DNA from: Novosphingobium sp. G106
GTDB taxonomy: Bacteria; Pseudomonadota; Alphaproteobacteria; Sphingomonadales; Sphingomonadaceae
Assembly: GCF_019075875.1 (NCBI RefSeq)
Contig: NZ_JAHOOZ010000003.1
Location: 254,573-318,572 of the forward strand
DNA: 64,000 nt
Direction: 5' to 3'
The stretch's first letter is position 1; each line of letters opens with the position of its first letter. Under the pieces are notes generated by a model. The model saw only the letters and a list, made by a program, of their open reading frames with translations. It did no database searches and was not told the DNA's origin. A program made the translations under genes and the position numbers. Positions 50,847-59,183 of the stretch are shown piece after piece.

Positions 50847-50975
50847 AGGCCGCTGCCGGGATTAATCCGTCCAAGGGGCAATAAGTTAAGTTTGGGTTCA
50901 GCGGGATTTTGGCCTGTTAACAGCTTAGCTTCGACTCAGCTCATGAGAAGCCCAGTTCGGAGCGGGAGATGAATC

Positions 50976-51350
50976 ATGCTTACCACAATCAGGAAGTTTG
51001 CGCTTGCTTTGGCACTGACCGCTACCACACTGGCCGTCGCCTCTCCGGCCTCGGCGCACGATCGCTATTATCGTCATCATCACGGCAACGACGGTGCAGC
51101 GATTGCCATCGGTGCGGGGATAATCGGTCTGGCTGTTGGCGCAGCCATCGCGTCCAACAATGACCGTCGCTATGACGAGAGATATTATTACTACGATAGC
51201 GGTTATTATTATCCTCGCCATCGGAGATATTATTACCGCCGACATTACAACCAATATTACTATGAAGGATACCCGGTATATCGCGATTACAACGGATATG
51301 ACAATTATTACCAGTATCGCTATAAGAATGATGACGACGATGATGATTGA
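50976..51350 (+). CDS. secreted Tyr-rich protein with glycine-zipper segment
   Basis: The 124-residue product has a signal peptide (MLTTIRKFALALALTATTLAVASPASA). A short glycine-zipper-like helix follows (AIAIGAGIIGLAVGAAIASNN), then a striking Tyr/Arg-rich tail (RYDERYYYYDSGYYYPRHRRYYYRR in two parts) ending in a run of Asp. It is probably an envelope protein. It forms a loose group with the genes at 50020 and 50526. Confidence 0.75.
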   Translation: MLTTIRKFALALALTATTLAVASPASAHDRYYRHHHGNDGAAIAIGAGIIGLAVGAAIASNNDRRYDERYYYYDSGYYYPRHRRYYYRRHYNQYYYEGYPVYRDYNGYDNYYQYRYKNDDDDDD

Positions 51351-51646
51351 CCCCCAGCGCCCTCGAAAATCTGCAAGTGCGGTGATTTCGGCGGGTGCCC
51401 GACTCATAGAAGTTAAATGATATCCTTCGAGGGTGTCGGTCAGTGACTGTGCCATCGATGGCCACAATTCGTATTGTTCCGTGTATCGCCGAAGAATGCG
51501 AGGTCGCAACATGTCGGGACAGCTGTTAACCTGTAGCCTGCGCGCGTCGGCCTGCGCAAAACCCCTGCAGGAGGAGTACATCCGCTCCCGCAGCTTCAGC
51601 CTCGGCGGCAATCGCTGGGACACCAAGGGCATTAAAAAGGGCGGCC

Positions 51647-52132
51647 ATGGCCGACCTGGTCGAAGTTCGATTCTCATTGATGATTCCTCCTGTCGGCGCT
51701 ACCGCTACTGATACTGCGAACGAGTCGCAGCGCTGGAGCTGGCAATCAGTGCGCTTCCCGATGCGTCTGACTTCGGTCAGCCTGCCGAGCCCCAAATCCC
51801 CGGTCTATCAAGTGCGCCTCCGGCGTCCCGGGGAGTGGCGAATCTGGTCTGGCAGCAGCTTTGTAATGCTCGAAGCGGGAAGCGGCAGGATCCTTTCCAC
51901 CTACGATGCGGCAAACGGGCCTTTGGCCAACAGGATACTGGACAGCGCCTTTCCTGTGCACAGCGGGGAGGCCGCCGGGCTTCCCGGACGCATACTGGTA
52001 GCTCTCGCAGGCCTGTCTCTGCCCCTCCTCTATGCCACTGGACTCTGGGCTTGGCTTCGCCGGCGTCGCATCAACAAATCGATCAAGGCCTGCGAGGCAT
52101 CTAATCCGATCAACACTGGATTTGCGGCTTAG
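51647..52132 (+). pseudogene. PepSY-associated TM protein, C-terminal fragment
   Basis: Residues ~52-145 match the end of a PepSY-TM protein: YQVRLRRPGEWRIWSGSSFVMLEAGSGRIL, AFPVHSGEAAGLPGRILVALAGLSLPLLYATGLWAWLRRRR. The N-terminal ~50 residues are unlike the family and the first two or three TM helices are missing, so only the 3' end of the gene is present. It converges with the CzcA fragment. Confidence 0.7.
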
Positions 52133-52189
52133 GATTGTTCGATTGTCAGGTGGGCAATCTCGTGAACATCGGTTATCCTTGGCGCGAAA

Positions 52190-53338
52190 GAGGAACGTAG
52201 GTTCGGGATGCGGCTCGGTCTTGCCGAGTAAGAGCAGCGCCAGCGCCGGAGTGATCGTTACAGCAACTGCCAGCGAGGCGAGCACCGCGAGCAGGAACGA
52301 CAGCGCAAGCGGCGCGAAGAAAGCGCCCTGCAAGCCGGTAAGGAAAAGGATCGGGGCGATCGTCAGGGCGAGCAGGTAGGTCGCATAGACGACCGGCGCG
52401 CGCACTTCGACCGTAGCGTCAGAAATGATCCCCCGACGTCCAGCCGGCGATGCCCCGCGCAGGCGGCGGACGATGTTCTCTACGCCGACCACCGCGTCAT
52501 CGACCACCACGCCGAGCGCAACGGTTAGGCCGCCCAGAGTCATGGTGTTGATCGTCTGGTCCATCGCATAGAGCACAATCAGCGCGGCGAGCAGCGACAG
52601 CGGGATCGAAACGAAGGCGATCAGCGCGACCCTTAGGTTGCGCAGAAAGGCGAACAGTACCAGCCCGATCATGGCCGCGCCAATCAGGAGATCGATCGAC
52701 ATTCCGTGGAGCGCGGTCTCAATGAAGTTCGCCGGGCGGTGCAACGCCGGGTAGACCCGAATGCCCTGTGCCGCGAACACGGGTTTCATGTCGGCAAGGG
52801 TTGCCTCGACCGCGCGGGTCGCTTCGAGCGTGTTGGCGCCGTATTGGCTCGACAGAGAAACGAGGACGCCGGGCCGCCCCATCACAAGCGCATCGCCGAA
52901 CTGCGGTCCGGCGGCGAGTGTTACGTCGGCAAGGTCGCGCAAAGCGATCGAACCGCCGCTGCCGGCCGGGATCAGCGCGGAGCCCAGCGTTGACGCGTCG
53001 ATCATGCCGTTTGTCGGGCGAACGAGAATGCGCTGATTGGCTGTCTCAGTGAAGCCGCCGCCGCGTACCGCGGTCAGCGCAGCGATGGCGTTGGAGACTT
53101 CAGCAAGTGAGACTTGGCGGGCAGCAAGCTCGGCCGGACGAAGTCGCACCTCGAAGCGCGATCCCGCCGAACCATAGACTGTGGCCCCGGCGACGCCTCG
53201 TGTCGCCAGAAGGCGCGGGCGCACGGTCCAGTCGGCGAATGCGCGCAACTGACGTGGATCGAGTTTGTCGCTGACCAAGCCGATCTTGATGAGGTCCATG
53301 GTCGAGGAGGTGAGGGGCGAAAGCCTTGGCGCTGCCAC
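52190..53338 (-). pseudogene. CzcA/CusA-type RND efflux pump, internal fragment
   Basis: The minus strand encodes about 380 residues from the first periplasmic loop (IKIGLVSDKLDPRQLRAFADWTVRPRL) to TM6 of a heavy-metal RND pump. Features include LLIGAAMIGLVLFAFLRNLRVALIAFVSIPLSLL, TLGGLTVALGVVVDDAVVGVENI with the proton-path acidic residues, and LSFLLAVLASLAVAVTITPALALLLL. Both ends are missing. The open frame continues to 51746 only through antisense PepSY sequence, so the junction near 52190 is a deletion or rearrangement point. Confidence 0.85.
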
Positions 53339-53598
53339 CCCTGTGGGTAGCGAGCCGGTCGTGCCTGCCAGCGCCTACCCGCTGATGGAACTCAACGTCC
53401 TCGGGGTGCGGTTCCCCCTCCTGCACCATCCCATCGCCGAAGAACCGGCGAGCAAGGTCAACCACATCGCCATGTCCAGTTCGCTGGGTCCGACGTGCTG
53501 AGGGTCGGTGTGTGGTGCAAGGGTGGCTGGGCCGATTCAAAAGCGTCGCCCCTTCGCTGAACCGCCGATAGCCTGGTACTCGTTGGAGGCCCCGGCCC

Positions 53599-54525
53599 AT
53601 GTCTAAGCGACCGCCCGAAGACATCGACCCCCAGCGTGAGGACGTAGCTGCCCGGCCGCGCCGTCGTCGGGATCGGGCCAGGCCAGAGCCAAGTGCTTCG
53701 CTGCGAGCCGACAAGCCAAAGGCGCTCGCCCAGGCTCTGAAGCGTCCTTCCGCCCCGGCGATTATGTTCGAGCGCGAGGGTGAAGGCTACATCGCCACGG
53801 CCCCGCACAACGACAACGACCTATGGGACCTGCAAATCGCGAGGGCATTCGGTACGCGGTCACAGTCCGTGATGCGAGCGTTTCTGATCCAGCTCGAAGC
53901 GTTGTGCACCAGGGCATGGGACGATCAGGACCGGGCCTGGAAGACCAACGAAAGCGAGTTCACCGCGATCCTGTCGATGGTCAACGATCTTCAGCCCCGG
54001 AATACCGCGGAGGCGGGCTTGGCCGCGCAAATCGTGCTTATCCACCTGATGGTGATGAGGCTGGGCAAGCAGGCACTCAACAGCGGCGGGATGATCATGG
54101 AGCGGGACGCGGCGCTGACCGGGAAGCTCGCCCGAACCTACGCCATGCTTATGGAGACCTACCAGGGTCTTCGCGGCAAGCGGCGCACCAGCAAGCAGAA
54201 CATCACCGTGCGCCATGAAAAGCACGTCCATCATCATCAACACGTCCACCTGAAAGGGGGTACCTCCGAAAATGAACGCCAGCCCCATGAGCCTACAGCC
54301 GCCGCAGTTGGCGAGCGCGCGCAGATGCAAGGCGACGAACCGCGCGGGCAAGTCCTGCGGTTGCCCGGCAGCAAAGGAAAGTCGGTTTGTAGATCCCATG
54401 GAGCCGGCGGCGGTGGTCCGCTCGGTCCTGCCAACGGCGCCTGGAAGCATGGAGGTCGGTCGAATGACGCGATTGCCCTGCGCCGTGCCGCCTCCCGACT
54501 GTTGAAGGAACTGGCCGATGCTTGA
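53599..54525 (+). pseudogene. conserved accessory-region protein, fused to the next gene by a frameshift
   Basis: Residues ~45-210 form one helical protein: ALKRPSAPAIMFEREGEGYIATAPHNDNDLWDLQIARAFGTR and the following helices to GLRGKRRTSKQNITVRHEKHVHHHQHVHL (written here in parts of the natural sequence only as landmarks: HNDNDLW, AFGTRSQSV, HHHQHVH). From about residue 260 the frame is that of the next gene (54272), reached by an indel near 54380. I associate this type with accessory regions of alphaproteobacteria; function unknown. Confidence 0.6.
54272..54525 (+). pseudogene. HGGxx-type small Cys-containing protein, frameshifted
   Basis: The frame from 54272 gives ARRCKATNRAGKSCGCPAAKE. 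After a one-base shift near 54380 it continues SVCRSHGAGGGGPLGPANGAWKHGGRSNDA and LLKELADA. The CKATNRAGKxCxCPA, CRxHGAG and NGxWKHG pattern is common in small proteins of prophages and islands. It overlaps the end of the preceding gene and the start of the next by eight bases. Confidence 0.6.
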
Positions 54526-54718
54526 TCCCTCGGACTATCCGCCCGGCCCGAACGGTATGGCCCAGCTATGCGAAGACCGGATTGCAGAGCTTGAAGCGAA
54601 GCGGGCCGCGGCGAAGACGCGCGCCGAGCGCAAACCGATCAACCGGCAGCTTCACACGGTCAGGCAGCTACTCCGGTTCGCGGTGTCGCGGGCAGGCTAT
54701 CGAGCGCCCACGAGCTGA
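54518..54718 (+). CDS. small hypothetical protein
   Basis: The 66-residue product (MLDPSDYPPGPNGMAQL, then a charged helix AELEAKRAAAKTRAERKPINRQL) starts eight bases before the previous stop, so the three genes from 53599 form one transcription unit. No family known. Confidence 0.6.
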   Translation: MLDPSDYPPGPNGMAQLCEDRIAELEAKRAAAKTRAERKPINRQLHTVRQLLRFAVSRAGYRAPTS

Positions 54719-54724
54719 CAGGAA

Positions 54725-54964
54725 TTATGCGAGGCGCGCTGGATCCTCGACAACCTGGGCTTTCACTATAAGCCCGAGCGCGGACCAAATTGGCTTGAAG
54801 CGATCACCGTGCGGACCAACGGGCTCGCACACCTCGGCCGTTTCACAGAGACCGAGCGTCCTCAAAACATTCAGCGTACCTAACTGGCAGCGATCCGACA
54901 AAAGCGCCCGGCGCTGTGCTGGGGTAAGGCGACCTACTATCCCCTCGACGTGAGCGGTATTCAT
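54725..54964 (-). CDS. uncharacterised small protein, paralogue of the gene at 9471
   Basis: The 79-residue product (MNTAHVEGIVGRLTPAQRRAL, LGTLNVLRTLGL, GDRFKPIWSALGLIVKAQVV) is close to the first 75 residues encoded at 9471. The upstream region is conserved: GTTAAC 26 bases before the start and TCAGGGCGCC just before it. The protein is all in one domain and this copy is probably the complete form. It converges with the gene at 54518 with only six bases between stops. Confidence 0.7.
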   Translation of the reverse strand: MNTAHVEGIVGRLTPAQRRALLSDRCQLGTLNVLRTLGLCETAEVCEPVGPHGDRFKPIWSALGLIVKAQVVEDPARLA

Positions 54965-55296
54965 GAATGGCGCCCTGAAGATTGATCCAAGTTAACGATC
55001 ATGCCCGAAAAAGAAGGTCCCCGCTTCAGCGGAGGCAAAGTGCAGGGCCTCAATCGCATCGCACGCGGTTAAGGTGACTGGACCGTAACACACGGGTTTG
55101 CCGGGCAATCGTTGGGAATGCGCAATCCGAAATAGATGTGGCCATGCGTCTAGGCTCCGGATCGGTATTCGGCGTCCCGCCACGACTCCGCATGGAAGGA
55201 ACCGACTCCGCGTAGTGCAGTTAGACAGGGGTAAGCCGAACAATGGAGCGGCGACAAGGCTTACGCTAATCTAACAGCGCGCGAGGATTGAACCCA
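54965..55296. other. intergenic
   Basis: It contains the conserved upstream element of the 54964 gene (GTTAAC at 54991-54996) and the leader of the gene at 55297. Nothing else is recognised. Confidence 0.45.
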
Positions 55297-55539
55297 ATGG
55301 CAGCCGAAAGCGCTTCAGAATGTCTGGCTCGTGCGGGAGCAGAGCGAGCCCTTGCCGAAGCTGCAACCCTTCAAAGGGTGCGTGAACAGCACTTGCGATC
55401 TGCCGAGAGGTGGGACGACCTGGCCTCGGAGTTTAGGGTTCGAGCTGAGGCCCAAGCGCTGATTAGGGAAGGAGATGCGGAGCGGAGAAGTGTGGTGGCA
55501 GCCGAACGGGGCAAAAAGGGGGCAGTCAACGCATGGTAA
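55297..55539 (+). CDS. small helical protein of unknown function
   Basis: The 80-residue product (ESASECLARAGAERALAEAATL, RVREQHLRSAERWDDLASEF) is a single charged helix type that I remember as frequent in sphingomonads and other Alphaproteobacteria. No function is known. The start at 55297 is chosen over 55288 by the family-like MAAESASEC beginning. Confidence 0.6.
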   Translation: MAAESASECLARAGAERALAEAATLQRVREQHLRSAERWDDLASEFRVRAEAQALIREGDAERRSVVAAERGKKGAVNAW

Positions 55540-55752
55540 CAATGACGGCGGAAGAGCGTTCTGAAGCTGCTCGCAGGGTGCCGAAGAACGATGGCGCAAG
55601 GACTGCTAGTCCAACTTTGCCGTTCTGCTGCCGCATCAATCAGCCAGCAACGCTGCCTCTCTACGATCTCACTTAAGCGGCGGATTGAAATAAGGCGTCA
55701 GCCACATGGTCGCTGCTCACCGGTCGACGCTTCATGTCCACGTATCGCTCTA

Positions 55753-56598
55753 GGTTGTGTGGACTCTTAGGATTCCCATTTTTGGCAAAGTCTGATTCAA
55801 GGCTGTCTTTTGGAGGCGGCTTTGGGTGTGATGGACCGATTGGTGTTGAGCGATGCGGCGTGGGAGCGGATGGCTCCTTTGATCATCGGACGCCCTGATC
55901 AGAAGGGCTCGACCGGCCGGGACAACCGCATGTTCGTCGAGGCAGTTCTCTGGATCGTGCGGACGGGTTCGCCCTGGCGCGACCTTCCTGAGGTGTTCGG
56001 AGACTGGAACAGCGTGTTCCGGCGCTTCAGCCGATGGAGCGCGAAGGGTGTCTGGTGGCGGATATTCGAGGCGATGTCCGATGATCCGGACTTCGAGTAT
56101 CTGATCGTAGATTCCACCGTGGTTCGCGCTCACCAACATGCAGCGGGGGCCAAAAAGGGGTCTGAAGATCAAGCCATCGGCCGTTCCCGCGGCGGCTTGA
56201 GCACCAAGATCCACCTTGCGGTTCGCGGTCTGGGCTGCCCAGTACGGTTTTGCTCTTACCGCCGGTCATCGCGGCGATGTGCCGCAAGCCGCACCGCTGA
56301 TCGGAGGGCTCCCCGCCAAGGTCGTCATGGCCGATACCGCCTACGATGCCGACCACTTCCGTCAGGCCATCGCGGCAAAGGGCGCTGTCGCTGTCATACC
56401 CAGTAACCCGTCGCGCGCCCGCAAGCATCCACTCGACAAGCATCTCTACGCGCAACGCCATCTCGTCGAATGCTGCTTCAGCAAGCTCAAGCAGTTCCGT
56501 CGGGTCGCCACTCGCTTCGAGAAAACCGCTCGAAACTATCGCGCCGTCGTCACCCTCGCCGCAATCGTCCTATGGCTCAGATAAGTGTCCACACAACC
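55753..56598 (+). mobile_element. IS5-family (IS427-like) element, copy B
   Basis: The inverted repeats GGTTGTGTGGAC (left 55753; complement ending 56598) and TA flanks (55751-55752, 56599-56600) mirror copy A. At 846 bp it contains the 24-base segment missing in copy A. Confidence 0.9.
55831..56584 (+). pseudogene. IS5-family transposase, frameshifted
   Basis: Here the A/G run near 56155 is AAAAAGGGG, so the two halves are fused in one frame without a slip (AGAKKGSEDQAIGRSRGG). An extra T near 56250 (GGTTTTGC against GGTTTGC in copy A) then shifts the frame. The rest (DTAYDADHFRQAIAAKG, VECCFSKLKQF) is intact in the next frame. One base removed would give a complete single-frame transposase of about 250 residues. 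Confidence 0.8.
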
Positions 56599-57026
56599 TA
56601 GCCTGCGAGACAACGTTGACCGGCCGATTTTGAGCCGGCGGGCAACCTCGCTCGCATTGCCTTCGTAGCGACGCATTGCATACTCGATAATGTCGGCCTC
56701 GATCTCGCGGAACGTTCGAATTTCACCGTCCGTTCCAAAAATCGAGATAGTTACAACCTCGGTCACCGTCATCGCGCGTCCCTTTTTTCGCGCGCCAAAA
56801 CCGTCCGGTGGGCTAAAAGTTCCCAGCAGTTGGTGCTTGTTACAGGTGCACCTTGCTGCCTGGTTGGTTATTCCCAACATCACCAATGCTTAAGACATTT
56901 GACGGTCTATGCGCCCGTGCTGTCGTAATGATCCAGGCCCCCAAGCCGTTGACCAGATTGGGGCGGCGGCACACATCGATCCATGGGGATAAGTGAGAGA
57001 CGTTCCGCAGCGCCGTGCCGCGAAGT

Positions 57027-57215
57027 TCATTGCGAACGGTTCTCGTTCGACCGGATCACCGCCAGGAGTTGCTTCCTAAGGCTCGGGCTAGCGAGGTGAC
57101 CAAGGACAGCGCTGTAGCCCTCTCGTATCATCACACGCTCGATTTCTTTGACGTTTCGGAATTTGCCGCTCTTCGCCAACTCGAAAGCGCGGGCGACCGG
57201 GTGATGAGTTTTCAT
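57027..57215 (-). CDS. ERAFELAKSG-family small protein, copy 3
   Basis: The 62-residue product (MKTHHPVARAFELAKSGKF, VKEIERVMIREGY, LASPSLRKQLLAVIRSNEN) is the only uninterrupted member of the family in the window. Conserved positions with copies 1 and 2 are RAxxLA(R/K)SG, EGY, LAxxS(L/I)R and QLLAV. It is probably one helix-turn-helix-like helical domain, function unknown. Confidence 0.7.
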   Translation of the reverse strand: MKTHHPVARAFELAKSGKFRNVKEIERVMIREGYSAVLGHLASPSLRKQLLAVIRSNENRSQ

Positions 57216-57403
57216 GGTTCGAGGGTCGGTGCGATCTTGACGAAGCTCCGCCGAAGCTTGGAGCAGCAGGTTCCTACAAAGCTAATGGCCAGGGTTTCCC
57301 CACCGCCGGCCAAGCACTCCCGATTTGCCCCTGGGAACGCTGTAGGCATGACGGCGCGCGGTCGTGGCATCCTCAGTTGGGAAACCGTGTTAACCTTGAA
57401 AAA

Positions 57404-57429
57404 GCCCCCCGGCCGGCAGGGTCGGGGGC
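57404..57429 (-). terminator. minus-strand terminator in dispersed repeat copy 2, block 1
   Basis: GCCCCC (57404-57409) pairs with GGGGGC (57424-57429). Read on the minus strand the hairpin is followed by TTTTTCAA. The surrounding 57404-57500 matches block 1 of the repeat at 8777. Confidence 0.6.
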
Positions 57430-57538
57430 AAGGTGGAAGGTCGGTCAACCCTCGTGTCGCATGCCGCGTCAGGGGGTGAGCGGCGGCACATTGGTAAAAC
57501 GCACTCGACCCCAAAGTGTATCCGGCGCGCAAAAGAAA

Positions 57539-57556
57539 CCCCCGCCGAAGCGGGGG
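57539..57556 (-). terminator. minus-strand rho-independent terminator
   Basis: CCCCCGC (57539-57545) pairs with GCGGGGG (57550-57556) around CGAA. On the minus strand it is followed by TTTCTTTTG. Confidence 0.65.
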
Positions 57557-57786
57557 CAGGTGCGTAAGGCCTAGGCAGGTCGCATGCCCATGATATTCCA
57601 AACCTACGCCTTCCCCGCGGAAGCGCCTAATTGCCGTTTGCCAAGCTGACTGAACGAAACTCAGAAGCCAAAGAGGCCGCTTGCATGGACAAGCGGCCTC
57701 TAAGGTTAATCGAACAGCCGATGAGCGTTTCGGCCAGTCAGAGGAAGAACGGTGCTTGCTTCCGAGGTTTAAGCCTTGGCGCTACA

Positions 57787-57863
57787 AGCGTCCTTGCTGC
57801 CAGGGTGAAGCGGCAGCAGGGCGCTCGGGCGGTGGGAGTGTCCATACCAACGCGCCATGCCTT
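57787..57863. repeat. dispersed structured repeat, copy 2, block 2
   Basis: GCGTCCTTGCTGCC pairs with GGCAGCAGGGCGC, with one G-T pair and one bulge. The 3' part CTCGGGCGGTGGGA and CCA(G/A)CGCGCCA is shared with 8930-8970. The overlapping minus frame reads MARWYGHSHRPSALLPLHPGS against LARWYRYPTARASLLLLHSGS in copy 1, so the two are related over at least 75 bases. Confidence 0.55.
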
Positions 57864-57937
57864 CGCTTGTCGAGGTCAGCAAGCTAAGGTAGTTCAATAA
57901 CGCTGGCCTGATCGGACGTTCCCTCCGGACAAAAAAA

Positions 57938-57959
57938 TACCCCCGCCGAGGCGAGGGTA
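57938..57959 (-). terminator. minus-strand rho-independent terminator of the 58-59 kb operon
   Basis: TACCC...CGC pairs with GCG.GGGTA (57938-57959, one mismatch, loop CGAG) and is followed on the minus strand by TTTTTTTGT. It lies about 70 bases after the stop at 58027 and probably ends the transcript of the minus-strand genes to its right. Confidence 0.75.
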
Positions 57960-58026
57960 GAGGTTTTGGCATGTCGGAAAAGTGAATGCCGGCGATATTG
58001 CCGACAAGTTTGAGACGCCGCTACGG

Positions 58027-58216
58027 TCAGAAATACTCACCCTTACCAACGGCATATTTGTTCTGCCGTGAGGAGAAGCCCAGCGCGTCGATATGGGCGA
58101 TGAGGCGCTCGATCAGGTCTTCTTGCTCGGCGCGGGTGAGCCAGCGGGTGGCCTGACCCAACAGGTTGGTGGGGGAGCGCGTAAGTGCCCCCTATGTTGC
58201 GGACTTGGTTGCCCAT
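58027..58216 (-). pseudogene. small accessory-region protein, frameshifted
   Basis: The start MGNQVRNI at 58216 leads into an unlike frame. In another frame the sequence RSPTNLLGQATRWLTRAEQEDLIERLIAHIDAL continues to FSSRQNKYAVGKGEYF and a stop at 58027. One indel near 58190 in a GGGGG/CCCCC-rich stretch would join them. The helical part looks like a real protein of about 60 residues. Confidence 0.5.
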
Positions 58217-58218
58217 GG

Positions 58219-58545
58219 TCACCGCCTCCGCTTGTCGAGGGCGTCGAGCAGCGAGGTTGCGATAGTGTCGCGGGTCATGGACTCTATCGCGCGAAGTTGA
58301 TGAAGCACCTCTTCTTGTTGCGCCAGCGGTGCGGTGCGCAGCATCGTAACCACCAACATAAACGCCAGTTTGGCACCTGAATGGCGCTCAGCCTTGGCAC
58401 GGACGCTGGCGAAGCGCAGGACGTTACCCGGGCGGTCACCATCGTCGAGAGCATCAAGCGCCCACTCGCCCATCGACTTGTAGCTACCGCGCTGACGCTT
58501 GCGGCCCTTTGCACGTGCGTCGGGGAATTGGAGAACGGCACCCAT
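58219..58545 (-). CDS. hypothetical accessory protein
   Basis: From the Met at 58545 (MGAVLQFPDARAKGRKRQRGS) the product is 108 residues, with charged N terminus and helices (LAFMLVVTMLRTAPLAQQEEVLHQLRAIESM). The start overlaps the previous stop (TGATG). It belongs to a small minus-strand operon. Confidence 0.6.
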   Translation of the reverse strand: MGAVLQFPDARAKGRKRQRGSYKSMGEWALDALDDGDRPGNVLRFASVRAKAERHSGAKLAFMLVVTMLRTAPLAQQEEVLHQLRAIESMTRDTIATSLLDALDKRRR

Positions 58546-59139
58546 CAGCGTGCCTCCCCGAGTACGTGGCGCATGTCCGCGACGGTCTGCGCAATAGCTT
58601 GGTCTGACCACGATCCGGTCTGAGCGTCCGCGCTCGCCAGAAGATATTCGAGCTTCCAGAGAAGCGCCGGCAGGGTCGGCGCTGGTATCTCCATCAACGC
58701 CCAACGCGTTTCGTGCTCTCGGTCTCCCAGCTTGTCGGCCTTGTCGTCGGCCTCGCCATAGCCCAGCCGATCCCGGATCGCGTCGAGTTGGGCTTGCCGC
58801 TCGTCCGCCGCCTGCACCAGCAGCCTGTCGAGCCGGAAGCGCTCTTGGACATCGGGGATATCATCGAGCCTGCAACGCCCTTCGGCCACGTCGGCCAGCC
58901 TCCTGCGCGAGCGGGTGACCTGCCACTGATCGTGCGTGGCAAGCTCGATTGGCCCGGAATATCCGACCACAACGTGCGGCAAGGCTTCGGTCTGTCGCGA
59001 GTATTCCTCCAGCAGTTTCAGGAAGCCGGGCGTGAACGCGTCGCTGGCTTCCTTTGGCTTCAAGGTGCACGCGCATGGCGGCATCCCAGTCCGCGTTATT
59101 AGCGGCTTCGATTGCAAAAGCCGGCATGGTTGCCAGCAT
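58545..59139 (-). pseudogene. hypothetical accessory protein, probably one frameshift near the N terminus
   Basis: The main frame (from about 59045) gives EASDAFTPGFLKLLEEYSR, VVVGYSGPIELATHDQWQVTR and helices to VADMRHVLGEAR. Its natural N terminus seems to be in another frame: MPAFAIEAANNADWDAAMRV and HLEAK, joined at AAAGG near 59043. Joined length is about 195 residues. A function is not recognised. It is coupled to the gene at 58545. Confidence 0.55.
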
Positions 59140-59183
59140 GGCGATTGCGGGGGGTGGCCATGAGCAATGCTCGCCTGTTCAGC

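Larger units (their letters stand above)
55673..56772 (-). pseudogene. Fis-type HTH regulator gene, interrupted by an IS5-type element
   Basis: The 5' part (56772 to 56599) encodes MTVTEVVTISIFGTDGEI, FREIEADIIEYAMRRYEGN and the Fis-type helix-turn-helix SEVARRLKIGRSTLSRRL. The 3' part (55750 to 55673) encodes ERYVDMKRRPVSSDHVADAL and a stop. Removing 55753-56598 and one TA joins them in frame (AGG CTA GAG) to give 83 residues, the right size for the stand-alone HTH_8 proteins of sphingomonads. In the present state the HTH is complete but the C terminus comes from IS DNA, so some DNA binding might survive. Confidence 0.82.
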
